The notes beneath the pieces were generated by a model. That model was not told the DNA's origin. It searched no databases and was given only the letters and a program-made list of their open reading frames with translations. This document shows, in pieces, positions 23,201-29,997 of a DNA stretch of 31,321 nt. Source of the DNA: a virus; the IMG/VR virus record IMGVR_UViG_3300028025_000604, positions 1 to 31,321 of that record. One strand, 5' to 3'. Numbering within the stretch: the first letter of the stretch is position 1; each line of letters opens with the position of its first letter. The translations under genes were made by a program, and so were the position numbers.

Positions 23201-25282
23201 TCAAATAGCCCGTTCTGTTGCTTCTGCATTGGCAGTATTTAATGCGCCTTTGTCCACTTGAGCCAACAAAAGGGCAATTTCTTGTTTCATGCGTTCAATT
23301 TCAAGCTGTGTCTGTGTCCTAATAACCGTATCGTTTGCTTGACCTTCAACACGCATTTGCATTTCAGCACGATCACTTGCTTCACGCAATTCAGCTTCAT
23401 TTGCTCTGCCCGTCTCTTTCATCAGGGTGCGCTTAGTCTCTGCATCTTGTCGCATTTGCTCAACGTCCATGCGGCTCTGTAACATCATGTCTCTAGCCTG
23501 AACCGCTTGTGTAAGTTCTTGAATCTGCTTCTGTGACATAGCCAGCTGCATTTGAACCTGGGGAGGAATCTTAGACTTATCGTCAATCTGAGCCATTGGG
23601 TTAGCAGCTGCTAGGCGGTCAGCAATAATGTCAGCGCCAGGCCAATCCATGTTTCTAAACACCAAATCACCCGCCACTTGCATCAACTCAGGCGCAGCTG
23701 ACAACAATGGCAGCATATTGTCCACGGCTTCTTGGCGCTTGCTGTTGTAGCCTGGGCCTGTTTCCATGACCACGTCATATTGACCCACAGAAATGTCGTT
23801 TAGCACTCGGCCCACAGAATCCCGTTGGTTAATTGTCAATAACTCTGGCTTGCCATCATCACCAATGATCCGCATTACTCGCTCTGTGTCGTAAATCTTA
23901 GGGATTAAATCTAAACAAATTTTGCCAACGTGAGAAATTGAACGGGTCAAATTGTCGTAATAGTCAAAGTTTGTCAGGTCAACTTGTTGTTGCTGACCGT
24001 TTAATGCTTTGCCTGAAATGTTGCCTTGACCAAGTTGTGCGGGGTCAAACACGCCCATGATCGCTTTAATGTCGTTGTCCACACCCATAGCCGCAGCCAT
24101 GATGCCCGCCTGTGGGGGTTCAGGCTGCAACCTTGTTGGCGGGGGCGCTGGGCGACCGTCAATATCAGTCTGTTTGTATCGCAGAAGTGGGAAAGACTTG
24201 ATATTGGCATTTGTCCAATCGTTTTCGTGTCCCTCATCCTGACCTTCAGCAAGCAGCCATTTGGCTTTAGGGGCAAGCGCCACGCCTTCTGTGATAGAAG
24301 TCTGCCAAAAGTTATACATCCTTTGCGGGTCTTTGGCATAGCGGATCATGCCAAACTTTTTGCGCTTGTCACCAATGACAATATGTCTGCCATATACGGG
24401 GACAATCGGAATGTATTTGCCCGCCCAATCCCGTTCTTCAAGCACTTCAACCGCAGTTAATTTGCAGTATTTAATCGTTTTCTTGTAGGAATCACGGGTA
24501 TCAACCACTTCAATCCCGTAAGCAGCCAAACGTGTAAAGAAGTCTTTGTCATCAGCAAATGTTGCTGTGCCATCGCTCAAAAGGTACAGCTTTGCCTTTT
24601 CTTTGACTGTGTAGTAATACTCAGCCAAGCGAATATCCTCTTTTGTAATCCACTCAGATTGTGAGTCGCCTGTGCCACGCTGGGTAAAACTTGTGCCGCC
24701 ATCATCAGCGTCTGGATACAACTTGCGGAATTCTTCCTTAAGCATCATTGTTGTAATCAAACAACGGTCAGCGTCAGAGCCATCAGGTAGGACTGAATTA
24801 GGGTCAAAGTAAACCGTGAATGGGTTATCTACAGGGTCAATGTAGATTTCCTGATCAAACGAATCCTCTGAAATGTAATCAGTTCTGACACGCATATAAC
24901 CCCAACCCATGCGAACTGCGTATTCAAACGCATTGTCATAGGCGTGATCAGCGTTGGAATTAACCTCAATGTGCCGAATAATTCCGCTAATGGTTTGTGC
25001 GTCAACCATGTCCTCATGCGTATTTGTGGCATGAACCTTAATTCTTGGGCGCTGCTGTCTTTGTTGGTTTGAGACCTGGCGGCAATAATTGTCCACCTTG
25101 TTCACCACAATAACGGGGCGTGATTCAAGATTGCGTGAGTTTTGCAGTTCTACAGGCCATTGATCACCAGCGCCAAACTTCAAATCTTCAAGCGCTTCCT
25201 GACGATTCATTGTGTCTGCGTCATTGGCAAACTTTAAGAAGTCAATTGCTTCCTGAATTCGTGAGTCGTAATCATCAGCCAT
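23201..25282 (-). CDS. Portal protein, P22 type
   Basis: This 693-residue protein matches the P22-like portal family (P22 gp1, 725 residues). A twelve-subunit ring at one vertex would serve for DNA entry and exit. Family-like parts are the opening SRIQEAIDFLKFANDADTMN (7-26), the NSRNLESRPVIVVNKVDNYC block, DPVDNPFTVYFDPNSVLPDG, and YGRHIVIGDKRKKFGMIRYA. The C-terminal ~120 residues are Gln/Glu/Met-rich heptads (MDVEQMRQDAETKRTLMKET), matching the long helical barrel seen in P22-type portals. AGGGCAACATC precedes the ATG. It lies between terminase and scaffold. Confidence 0.88.
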   Translation of the reverse strand: MADDYDSRIQEAIDFLKFANDADTMNRQEALEDLKFGAGDQWPVELQNSRNLESRPVIVVNKVDNYCRQVSNQQRQQRPRIKVHATNTHEDMVDAQTISGIIRHIEVNSNADHAYDNAFEYAVRMGWGYMRVRTDYISEDSFDQEIYIDPVDNPFTVYFDPNSVLPDGSDADRCLITTMMLKEEFRKLYPDADDGGTSFTQRGTGDSQSEWITKEDIRLAEYYYTVKEKAKLYLLSDGTATFADDKDFFTRLAAYGIEVVDTRDSYKKTIKYCKLTAVEVLEERDWAGKYIPIVPVYGRHIVIGDKRKKFGMIRYAKDPQRMYNFWQTSITEGVALAPKAKWLLAEGQDEGHENDWTNANIKSFPLLRYKQTDIDGRPAPPPTRLQPEPPQAGIMAAAMGVDNDIKAIMGVFDPAQLGQGNISGKALNGQQQQVDLTNFDYYDNLTRSISHVGKICLDLIPKIYDTERVMRIIGDDGKPELLTINQRDSVGRVLNDISVGQYDVVMETGPGYNSKRQEAVDNMLPLLSAAPELMQVAGDLVFRNMDWPGADIIADRLAAANPMAQIDDKSKIPPQVQMQLAMSQKQIQELTQAVQARDMMLQSRMDVEQMRQDAETKRTLMKETGRANEAELREASDRAEMQMRVEGQANDTVIRTQTQLEIERMKQEIALLLAQVDKGALNTANAEATERAI

Positions 25283-25311
25283 GATGTTGCCCTAAGTGAT
25301 TTTGTGCCATT

Positions 25312-26595
25312 TTAACTCATCCAAGAATGTTGGCTACCATAATTTGCGGTAGGTCTAGGCTTTCTGGCTTGTCTCGGCTCATTGACCATCAGACCAATAT
25401 ATCTAAACGCATCAGCGCCATGCGAGTAATTGTCGTGTAGTGGCGTTCTACTGAATTGCTTAGTCTCTGGGTCAACATCGTAACGGTAATGCCGTAAGCA
25501 TTGCAAGCCTTCGTGACAATTTTCCCTATCAAACCAGCAATTGATAAAGATTGTCCTGGCTGCATTGATTGAATCAAGAATGGGCGTTTTTGGGATTATC
25601 TTGGTTTTGTAGCCAGCAGCCCTTACGATTTCTTCAATGCTTCTGCCGTTGGCTGCAAGGGTTTTATTCTCTGCATCGTGTGGCAGCCATAGCGTGTCAT
25701 AGATATAGCCAAATGTCTGCATCTTAGCCAGGTAGTCGCTCATGGTCTGCTGATTGCCTTCAATGTAGCGAATTAAGCGGGTTTCCATGCCTATGAATTG
25801 TAAGAACCAAATGGCTGTGGCATCAGACCACCCAAGGTCAAAGATGGCGTGAACTGGCTTAGTTGCGTCATAGTTAACTTTGGTAATGCGCCCGTCTAAC
25901 TCTGCCATTTGCATTTCTTTGGCAAAGATAGCCCCATCTACTGTCTGTCTGCAAAGCCCTTCCCAAACCACGTTATAAGCCTGTGGATCACGGTGTTTAA
26001 GCGCATCTTTCTCAAGTTTCAAGGTTTCGGGAAACCACGGGTTATCTGACCAGTTGACCTTTTGAACTATGCAATCCTCTGGCGGCTTTAAAACAAACCG
26101 TTGATAAGTCTCGTCTGTCTCTAACTCAGGATTAAACGTAATCCAGATTTCTGACTTTTCTTTTCGGATAGTAGGAATCAATACATTCCATGACATACGG
26201 CTGGTTGTCTGGGCTTCCTCAACCCAGCAAACGTCAACACCTTCATAAGACTTGACGTTAGCCACATTGTTCTTTAGGCCGACAAAGCTAAACTCTGTGC
26301 CGTTCTTTGCCCTGATTGAAGCCTGGGTGATTTCATAAAACCCTTCCAAACCAAGCGCCATGATCTGATCGCACAGCAGCTTGTGAACTGAGTCTTTGAT
26401 TGAAGTCTGGAATTCACGGGCGCAAAGCACTCTTAACGGGGCTTGAGCGCCTTTAATGAGCAATGCCCTAGCAACTCCCCAAGACTTAGCCCCGCCCCGT
26501 CCACCATATAAGACTTTATAACGTGATGGCTTAAACAGGCACTCCAGCTTAAGCGGAAACTCAGCCTTTGCAACTGCCTGGCTAATGTCACTCAT
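25312..26595 (-). CDS. terL: Terminase large subunit (packaging ATPase-nuclease)
   Basis: This 427-residue protein drives DNA into the head and cuts concatemers. The ATPase has Walker A GGRGGAKS (31-38), Walker B with VDVCWVEEA (120-128; Glu126/127) and the coupling stretch WITFNPE (151-157). The RNase H-like nuclease begins with FDLGWSDATAIWF (252-264; Asp253), and a later acidic site lies near HDNYSHGADAFRY. Length and motifs fit PBSX/P22-style terminases. The start overlaps the small subunit gene by 8 bases, and the gene ends 30 bases before portal, as expected. Confidence 0.9.
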   Translation of the reverse strand: MSDISQAVAKAEFPLKLECLFKPSRYKVLYGGRGGAKSWGVARALLIKGAQAPLRVLCAREFQTSIKDSVHKLLCDQIMALGLEGFYEITQASIRAKNGTEFSFVGLKNNVANVKSYEGVDVCWVEEAQTTSRMSWNVLIPTIRKEKSEIWITFNPELETDETYQRFVLKPPEDCIVQKVNWSDNPWFPETLKLEKDALKHRDPQAYNVVWEGLCRQTVDGAIFAKEMQMAELDGRITKVNYDATKPVHAIFDLGWSDATAIWFLQFIGMETRLIRYIEGNQQTMSDYLAKMQTFGYIYDTLWLPHDAENKTLAANGRSIEEIVRAAGYKTKIIPKTPILDSINAARTIFINCWFDRENCHEGLQCLRHYRYDVDPETKQFSRTPLHDNYSHGADAFRYIGLMVNEPRQARKPRPTANYGSQHSWMS

Positions 26596-26998
26596 TGGGC
26601 TTCACAAAGCTGACTTGAATGCCCGTCAGGAATGGCGCACCATCAGCACCCGTGATCTCTTGCTTGACTTGCTCACGGTACTTTTTAGGGAATCGTGCAG
26701 CCATAGACCTTGACCAAATTGTTGCGTTCAGTCTCGGCCCGTCTTTAGTCTCAACCATGTAAGAATCGGCTTGATCTTCCCACCAGGCTAGTTCATGTTG
26801 CTTGGCTTCTTCCAAGGCGTGCAGAAATTCGGGGTGATTGTCCCGCCAATCGTACATGACCCTAAGTGAAAACCCTAACCTTGAAGCAATCTGTTCTACG
26901 CTTTTTCCGATCTTGCCCAAGGCTATTACTTCCTCACAATATTCTGGTTTGTAGAGGGTAGGGCGACCAACGGGGCGTTTTTCGGTTGTTTCAGTCAT
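26588..26998 (-). CDS. terS: Terminase small subunit
   Basis: This 136-residue protein has an N-terminal KRPVGRPTLYKPEYCEEVIA, a helix-turn-helix with VEQIASRLGFSLRVMYDWRD (34-53), and the ring-forming helices HPEFLHALEEAKQHELAWWE. The C-terminal part with ARFPKKYREQVKQEITGA probably contacts the large subunit. The layout is that of small terminases which recognise the packaging site and activate TerL. It overlaps the previous small gene by ATGA and the terL start by 8 bases. A packaging (pac) site would be expected in or near this gene, but I cannot point to one. Confidence 0.82.
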   Translation of the reverse strand: MTETTEKRPVGRPTLYKPEYCEEVIALGKIGKSVEQIASRLGFSLRVMYDWRDNHPEFLHALEEAKQHELAWWEDQADSYMVETKDGPRLNATIWSRSMAARFPKKYREQVKQEITGADGAPFLTGIQVSFVKPNE

Positions 26999-27140
26999 TC
27001 GGTAATTCTAAGGGTTTCTCTAATTGGCGCAACCATGCTTCATTTTCGGCAATAGCGCCAGATATGGCATGGAAGTTAGCCAACATTTGCTCTTTTTGCT
27101 TCTCTAGTTCAGCAATACGGGCTTGCAGTTGTTCTTTCAT
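26991..27140 (-). CDS. Small coiled-coil protein before terS (49 aa)
   Basis: I start at ATG 27140, which has GGAGGAA upstream and overlaps the co-chaperonin stop. A longer reading from 27173 would lie inside that gene. The 49 residues form one charged heptad helix (MKEQLQARIAELEKQKEQML), a short break and a second helix ending EKPLELPND. It may dimerise. Its stop overlaps the terS start by ATGA. A role beside the terminase is possible by position, but no homologue is recognised. Confidence 0.5.
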   Translation of the reverse strand: MKEQLQARIAELEKQKEQMLANFHAISGAIAENEAWLRQLEKPLELPND

Positions 27141-27421
27141 TCTTCCTCCATTACAAAACAAACATCTTGCCAACTCATCTTAAGTAGGCGTTCGTTATTG
27201 TGCTTGATTTCCTCAAACTTCAAGTATTCGTCCTTGTAGTCTTTGTGGAATGTACCGAAAGCGATCTTGTCACCCACGTTTAGACCCTCGGCTTGTGCGT
27301 CTGGGCCTACTGCTATGACTGTTCCACGGCTTTCAGCTTCTGCTGATTGGAAATAAATTGTGCTTTGAATGCGTTGTTCAGGGCGAACAAGAATCTTGTC
27401 TTTCAACGGCTGCAAGTTCAT
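27137..27421 (-). CDS. Phage co-chaperonin, GroES/Cpn10-like
   Basis: This 94-residue protein (GroES has 97) follows the Cpn10 plan: PLKDKILVRPEQ (5-16), a flexible mobile-loop segment with Ile22-Tyr23-Phe24 at the place of the GroEL-binding Ile-Val-Leu, ESRGTVIAVGPDA (30-42), LNVGDKIAFG (47-56), YLKFEEIKH (66-74) and the closing strand WQDVCFVMEEE. It would cap the host GroEL so that the coat or another virion protein can fold. No GroEL gene is in the window. AAAGGAAGCTAA precedes the ATG. It lies a few genes before terS in the late block. Confidence 0.75.
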   Translation of the reverse strand: MNLQPLKDKILVRPEQRIQSTIYFQSAEAESRGTVIAVGPDAQAEGLNVGDKIAFGTFHKDYKDEYLKFEEIKHNNERLLKMSWQDVCFVMEEE

Positions 27422-27636
27422 TTAGCTTCCTTTGCTGGTCTGCCTCGTTTTTTAGGTAAAAAAGAACCCGCAGCTGGTGCGGGCAAAACATCCTCCTCAC
27501 GGATGATGGCAACTACAATTTGAAACTCGCCACACCAATCGTTAGCGTGTTTGTTTTGTAATGTTGGATAGCGTCTACAACTACCCATAATCTGAGAGTC
27601 ACGAAAGTATTTGCAATTTTCGCATTTCTCAGTCAT
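27418..27636 (-). CDS. Small four-cysteine protein with AT-hook-like tail (72 aa)
   Basis: The ATG overlaps the previous stop by ATGA and has AGAGG upstream. Cys5, Cys8, Cys20 and Cys35 (CENCKYF, GSCRRYP, DWCGEF) form a probable zinc or iron-sulphur cluster, a pattern found in many unnamed phage proteins. The C-terminal KKRGRPAK (62-69) resembles an AT-hook, which binds the minor groove of AT-rich DNA. It may be a DNA-binding accessory of the packaging block. The metal and the target are unknown. Confidence 0.58.
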   Translation of the reverse strand: MTEKCENCKYFRDSQIMGSCRRYPTLQNKHANDWCGEFQIVVAIIREEDVLPAPAAGSFLPKKRGRPAKEAK

Positions 27637-27827
27637 TTTGCCTCTCTAGCCAAAACTGCTTTGTTTAATCCCGCAGCCAGGCGTTCAGCAAAACCCTTGT
27701 TTTCTAAATCAAAGGTTCTTCCTTCTTTGTAATCAGCGAACTTTTCCTGATGTTCCACGGTAGATGGCATCGGAGATTCTCTCCTTGCCGCCAATGCCGC
27801 TGCTTCTAACTCGCTCAAGTGTTTCAT
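27633..27827 (-). CDS. Hypothetical protein (64 aa) overlapping the kinase gene
   Basis: AGGAGGTTAA directly precedes the ATG, one of the strongest ribosome sites in the window. The product is charged and helical, with HLSELEAAALAARRESPMPS near the start and NKGFAERLAAGLNKAVLARE at the end. No motif is recognisable. The first 95 bases also encode the C-terminus of the zeta-like kinase in another frame. Its stop overlaps the start of the four-cysteine gene. It may be a small partner of one of its neighbours; no evidence for this beyond position. Confidence 0.55.
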   Translation of the reverse strand: MKHLSELEAAALAARRESPMPSTVEHQEKFADYKEGRTFDLENKGFAERLAAGLNKAVLAREAK

Positions 27828-28620
27828 TTAACCTCCTACGAACTTCATTTTCCTCTAGTTTAGGTAGCTTGTCAAGCTGGCTTGCAATAGCCTTACCCTT
27901 ACCTTTGGAGTTATCAACGATTTGTATGTTTACCCTGGGGTTGCCCTTGTATTTCTTTTGAAGTTCCTCAATGACCTGGCGTGCGCCAATGTGGGTCTTT
28001 AAATGTTCTTCAATTGGGACGGTGCGGCCTGAACCCTTTTCTTTTTCCATGCGGCTGGCCCTGCTCAATGCGCCAAACTCCAACGCTTCAGCTGGGTCAC
28101 GGTATGTGTAAACAATACGAACCTTGCGCTTGGCATCTAATGCCTGTTGAATCTTTTTGTCAGCTGAATCAAACTTATTCATGTTTGTGTCGTAAATCAT
28201 TTCCGACCGTTTCAGGGCGGGATCGACACTTTCCAATAAATCTAACGCTGTGGTCTTACCAGCACCAGTTCCACCAGCACTAAAGACAACGGTGTTATCC
28301 ATGCCTTTGGGTGTGGGGTTCTTTAGCTTTTCCGCATACAGCTGTTTCATAAAAGCGCTAGACGGTTCATGCACATCAGCTGACCTGGTGCGGTCTGCCC
28401 TGTATTCAGGGGACATTTCCCTGGCTACGTCTGTGTTAATAATGCGTCCACCCTTTGATTCAGGATGTGCTGCATATTCCTGAATCAATTGCGGGTAGGC
28501 TTGCATCAGGCGTTGGAAATACGCCTGTTCTGTAGCATTAACAGGGGCTTGTTCAGGGACAACTCCCCTTGCAGGGGCTGGCTGTCCCATCCCCATCATG
28601 GAGGACAGGGGGACAGCCAT
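27733..28620 (-). CDS. Zeta-toxin-like P-loop kinase (295 aa)
   Basis: The N-terminal ~60 residues are Pro/Ala/Gln-rich. Then come RIINTDVAREMSPEYRADRT (59-78) and VHEPSSAFMKQLYAEKLKN (83-101), a P-loop VVFSAGGTGAGKTTALD (111-127; Lys122), MIYDTNMNKFDSADKKI (141-157) and VYTYRDPAEALEFGALSRAS (170-189). The end is SDAIYRGTSGK. This matches a phage and bacterial branch of zeta-toxin-like kinases, which in canonical members phosphorylate UDP-GlcNAc. Here the Asp-Val-Ala-Arg block precedes the P-loop instead of following it. Substrate unknown. No antitoxin is evident. Start-codon choice is uncertain because several Met codons follow within 11 residues. Confidence 0.65.
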   Translation of the reverse strand: MAVPLSSMMGMGQPAPARGVVPEQAPVNATEQAYFQRLMQAYPQLIQEYAAHPESKGGRIINTDVAREMSPEYRADRTRSADVHEPSSAFMKQLYAEKLKNPTPKGMDNTVVFSAGGTGAGKTTALDLLESVDPALKRSEMIYDTNMNKFDSADKKIQQALDAKRKVRIVYTYRDPAEALEFGALSRASRMEKEKGSGRTVPIEEHLKTHIGARQVIEELQKKYKGNPRVNIQIVDNSKGKGKAIASQLDKLPKLEENEVRRRLNETLERVRSSGIGGKERISDAIYRGTSGKVR

Positions 28621-28623
28621 TTT

Positions 28624-28836
28624 TTAACGATACTCTGATTTGGTCTTGGTGTAGCAAATACCGTCTGTGCGACCAGTATTAAATTGCTTGTCAGCACCCA
28701 TCTTGTCCTCTTTACCCATAGCCACGCCACCACGCATTTTTTCCATGCGTTCGCCTGTACGGTCAGAAGATGCCGCACCTTTGGGGGGTGTTGCGCCAGT
28801 TGTGCTTTTAGCCATTGTTGTATCAGCTTTTCCCAT
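28624..28836 (-). CDS. Small basic Gly/Lys/Thr-rich protein, first gene of the late block (70 aa)
   Basis: I start at ATG 28836 because CAAGGAAAAATC precedes it; the frame is open to 28896 but that adds sequence overlapping the promoter. The product is low-complexity, basic and probably disordered (KSTTGATPPKGAASSDRTGE, then RGGVAMGKEDKMGADKQFNT). Small proteins of this kind are found near terminase genes of aquatic phages. It lies 25 bases from the predicted transcription start at about 28861 and would be the first gene expressed from that promoter. Confidence 0.52.
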   Translation of the reverse strand: MGKADTTMAKSTTGATPPKGAASSDRTGERMEKMRGGVAMGKEDKMGADKQFNTGRTDGICYTKTKSEYR

Positions 28837-28864
28837 GATTTTTCCTTGCAAAGAATTTATGGTT

Positions 28865-28896
28865 TTGACTTTATGTCCAATATGGCACAATGTCAA
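28865..28896. promoter_or_regulatory. Dyad-symmetric promoter region between divergent genes
   Basis: On the minus strand a perfect TTGACA (28896-28891), a 17-base spacer and TAAAGT (28873-28868, 4 of 6 to consensus) form a sigma70-like promoter for the 28836 gene and the late block. On the plus strand TTGACT (28865-28870) is in the mirrored place, but the matching -10 position is poor. The whole 32 bases form an imperfect palindrome, 11 of 16 positions matching between arms (TTGACnTTnTGnC). It could bind a dimeric regulator or two competing polymerases. Confidence 0.55.
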
Positions 28897-28919
28897 TCAC
28901 CATTTTAACAGGATTTATC

Positions 28920-29090
28920 ATGGCTTCAAAATTTATCATCACCCCAGCTAAATCAAAAACTCCCCGTGAGCCTATGCACTACGAAAAAGTCTCTGAACAT
29001 CGCTCTGAAATGTCACGCATTAAGGCTGTGGAAAAGGAATTGAAGCAGCATGAGGCACAGGGTTTAGACAAGGCTCACAGGGGTAAGTAA
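28920..29090 (+). CDS. Lone plus-strand small basic protein (56 aa)
   Basis: The ATG at 28920 follows AACAGGATTTATC. The 56 residues are basic and mostly helical after a short strand (MASKFIITPAKSKTPREPMH, then MSRIKAVEKELKQHEAQG). It is the only plus-strand gene I can support to the right of position 3031 and is transcribed against all its neighbours. Its last 16 bases overlap the end of the HNH gene. Divergent placement across a dyad promoter suggests a regulator or an antisense-controlled gene. No DNA-binding motif is certain. Confidence 0.5.
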   Translation: MASKFIITPAKSKTPREPMHYEKVSEHRSEMSRIKAVEKELKQHEAQGLDKAHRGK

Positions 29091-29395
29091 GGAATTGGCA
29101 CTTCTGGAGGCCATCTGTCTCCAAGTGCCTTAATCGTTGCTTTGTGGGCTTTTAGCCACATTTCTTTGCGCTCATCTTTGGATAAGTGCGCCCCCTGGTC
29201 AATTTCATAATGGCATTTAAGGCACAGCGCAGCCACCAGGTTATCGTCTGCCTTTATTCCTTTGCCTTTGCCCCCGCCCCAATTACTATGGGCCGCCTGA
29301 ACCCCGTTATCTATGCCACAGTTTTGACAGGCTAAACCCGCTACTAGCTTTAACAACTTCTGGCTTCTCACATACTGGTGTTTCAGGTATTGCAT
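29075..29395 (-). CDS. HNH-type nuclease, YbcO/DUF1364-like
   Basis: This 106-residue protein has the cysteine/histidine pattern of small lambdoid HNH nucleases: CQNCG (Cys23, Cys26), AAHSN (His36), GKGIKADD (45-52), ALCLKCHYEID (Cys58, Cys61, His62, Asp66). YbcO-type proteins are found next to RusA and NinB in lambdoid phages, which agrees with the neighbours here. The start is uncertain: a GTG at 29371 would give VRSQKLLKLVAGL, the usual family opening, while ATG 29395 adds 8 residues and a larger overlap with the preceding gene. Activity is likely on branched or single-stranded DNA, by family inference. Confidence 0.7.
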   Translation of the reverse strand: MQYLKHQYVRSQKLLKLVAGLACQNCGIDNGVQAAHSNWGGGKGKGIKADDNLVAALCLKCHYEIDQGAHLSKDERKEMWLKAHKATIKALGDRWPPEVPIPYLPL

Positions 29396-29513
29396 ATTCT
29401 TTGGTTTGGTACTTGTGGCCGTTTTCGCATTCCCGCCTTCTAAGGATAAATTCGGGGCTTGCTTTTGTGTCTAAAACTTTGTTCTTGCGTATCCCGCAAA
29501 CTGGACACATCAT
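29307..29513 (-). CDS. NrdR-like zinc-ribbon protein (68 aa)
   Basis: I start at ATG 29513, overlapping the ninB stop, with AAGGGA 8 bases upstream. MMCPVCG (Cys3, Cys6), KVLDTK (12-17) and LRRRECENGHKYQT (24-37; Cys29, His33) copy the N-terminal zinc ribbon of the bacterial regulator NrdR, which represses ribonucleotide reductase genes. The ATP-cone that senses nucleotides in NrdR is absent; instead there is a short tail ending LSKLWHR. The fourth metal ligand would be His instead of Cys. It may bind DNA as a reduced NrdR mimic, or be a general ribbon. Confidence 0.6.
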   Translation of the reverse strand: MMCPVCGIRKNKVLDTKASPEFILRRRECENGHKYQTKEYAIPETPVCEKPEVVKASSGFSLSKLWHR

Positions 29514-29911
29514 GCTTCTATTCCCTTTTCTGCCATCCAGCACAATAGCCATTCAATAAACTCAGAGCCTTCTTCCACGGTAAATTTGTGGCTTTGCAAT
29601 CCCAGCTGCACAACTCTTTCACCGTCTAGGCTTGGGGCAACCTTGCCAATCTTGCGCCCTGTTTCATGCGCCCATTGGTCAATAAGCAATCTTTTCCAAT
29701 CGTCTGATGACCAGGCAGACCCTGCCGTTTTCATTTGTTTGGCAACCAAATCAATCAAACTGTGAAACATGGCGTTTTGGTCAGAACTGCGTGTGGCTTT
29801 TTTGACTTCAAGGCGCAGCTGCTTTCCCGCCTGGAGTGTTTCTTTGATCTTGGGCCACAAGTCTTTTAGGACGGTGTGGGCTTGTTGGCTGTTGTGCAGG
29901 GTGTAAATCAT
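29510..29911 (-). CDS. ninB: NinB-family recombination protein
   Basis: This 133-residue protein matches lambda NinB (Orf), which binds single-stranded DNA and helps load recombination proteins. Visible features are LRLEVKKATRSSDQNAMFHS (33-52), a helix LIDLVAKQMKTAG, WSSDDWKRLLIDQWAHETGR (67-86) and the C-terminal HKFTVEEGSEFIEWLLCWMA. It is coupled by ATGA both to the small membrane-protein gene before it and to the NrdR-like gene after it. With RusA two genes upstream and the HNH gene downstream it reproduces a lambdoid nin region. Confidence 0.82.
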   Translation of the reverse strand: MIYTLHNSQQAHTVLKDLWPKIKETLQAGKQLRLEVKKATRSSDQNAMFHSLIDLVAKQMKTAGSAWSSDDWKRLLIDQWAHETGRKIGKVAPSLDGERVVQLGLQSHKFTVEEGSEFIEWLLCWMAEKGIEA

Positions 29912-29997
29912 GACTTAGACCCAATAAAGTAAGCAACCAATCCCCAATGGACAATCAGTATTAAACATAAAAGGACATAAACAGCTTTATTGCTCAT
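29908..29997 (-). CDS. Tiny membrane protein between rusA and ninB (29 aa)
   Basis: A 30-codon frame starts at ATG 29997, which overlaps the rusA stop as ATGA, and ends in a TGA that overlaps the ninB start as ATGA. Two exact four-base overlaps make chance unlikely. The peptide has a short head MSNKAV, a single hydrophobic helix (YVLLCLILIVHWGLVAYFIG, 7-26) and SKS. It fills an 82-base gap that would otherwise break the coupled chain. Function unknown. Confidence 0.65.
   Translation of the reverse strand: MSNKAVYVLLCLILIVHWGLVAYFIGSKS

Noticed and set aside
24026-24460. Plus-strand open frame of 144 codons
   Set aside because: It lies wholly antisense to the portal gene, reads as His/Phe/Arg-rich text without domain pattern and has no ribosome site.
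25289-25330. Possible promoter with TAAAAT before the portal gene
   Set aside because: The -10-like box overlaps the end of terL and has no reasonable -35 at 16-18 bases; chance match in AT-rich sequence.
27981-28483. Plus-strand open frames opposite the kinase gene (100 and 77 codons)
   Set aside because: They overlap a well-supported P-loop kinase and have no motifs, ribosome sites or neighbours on the same strand.
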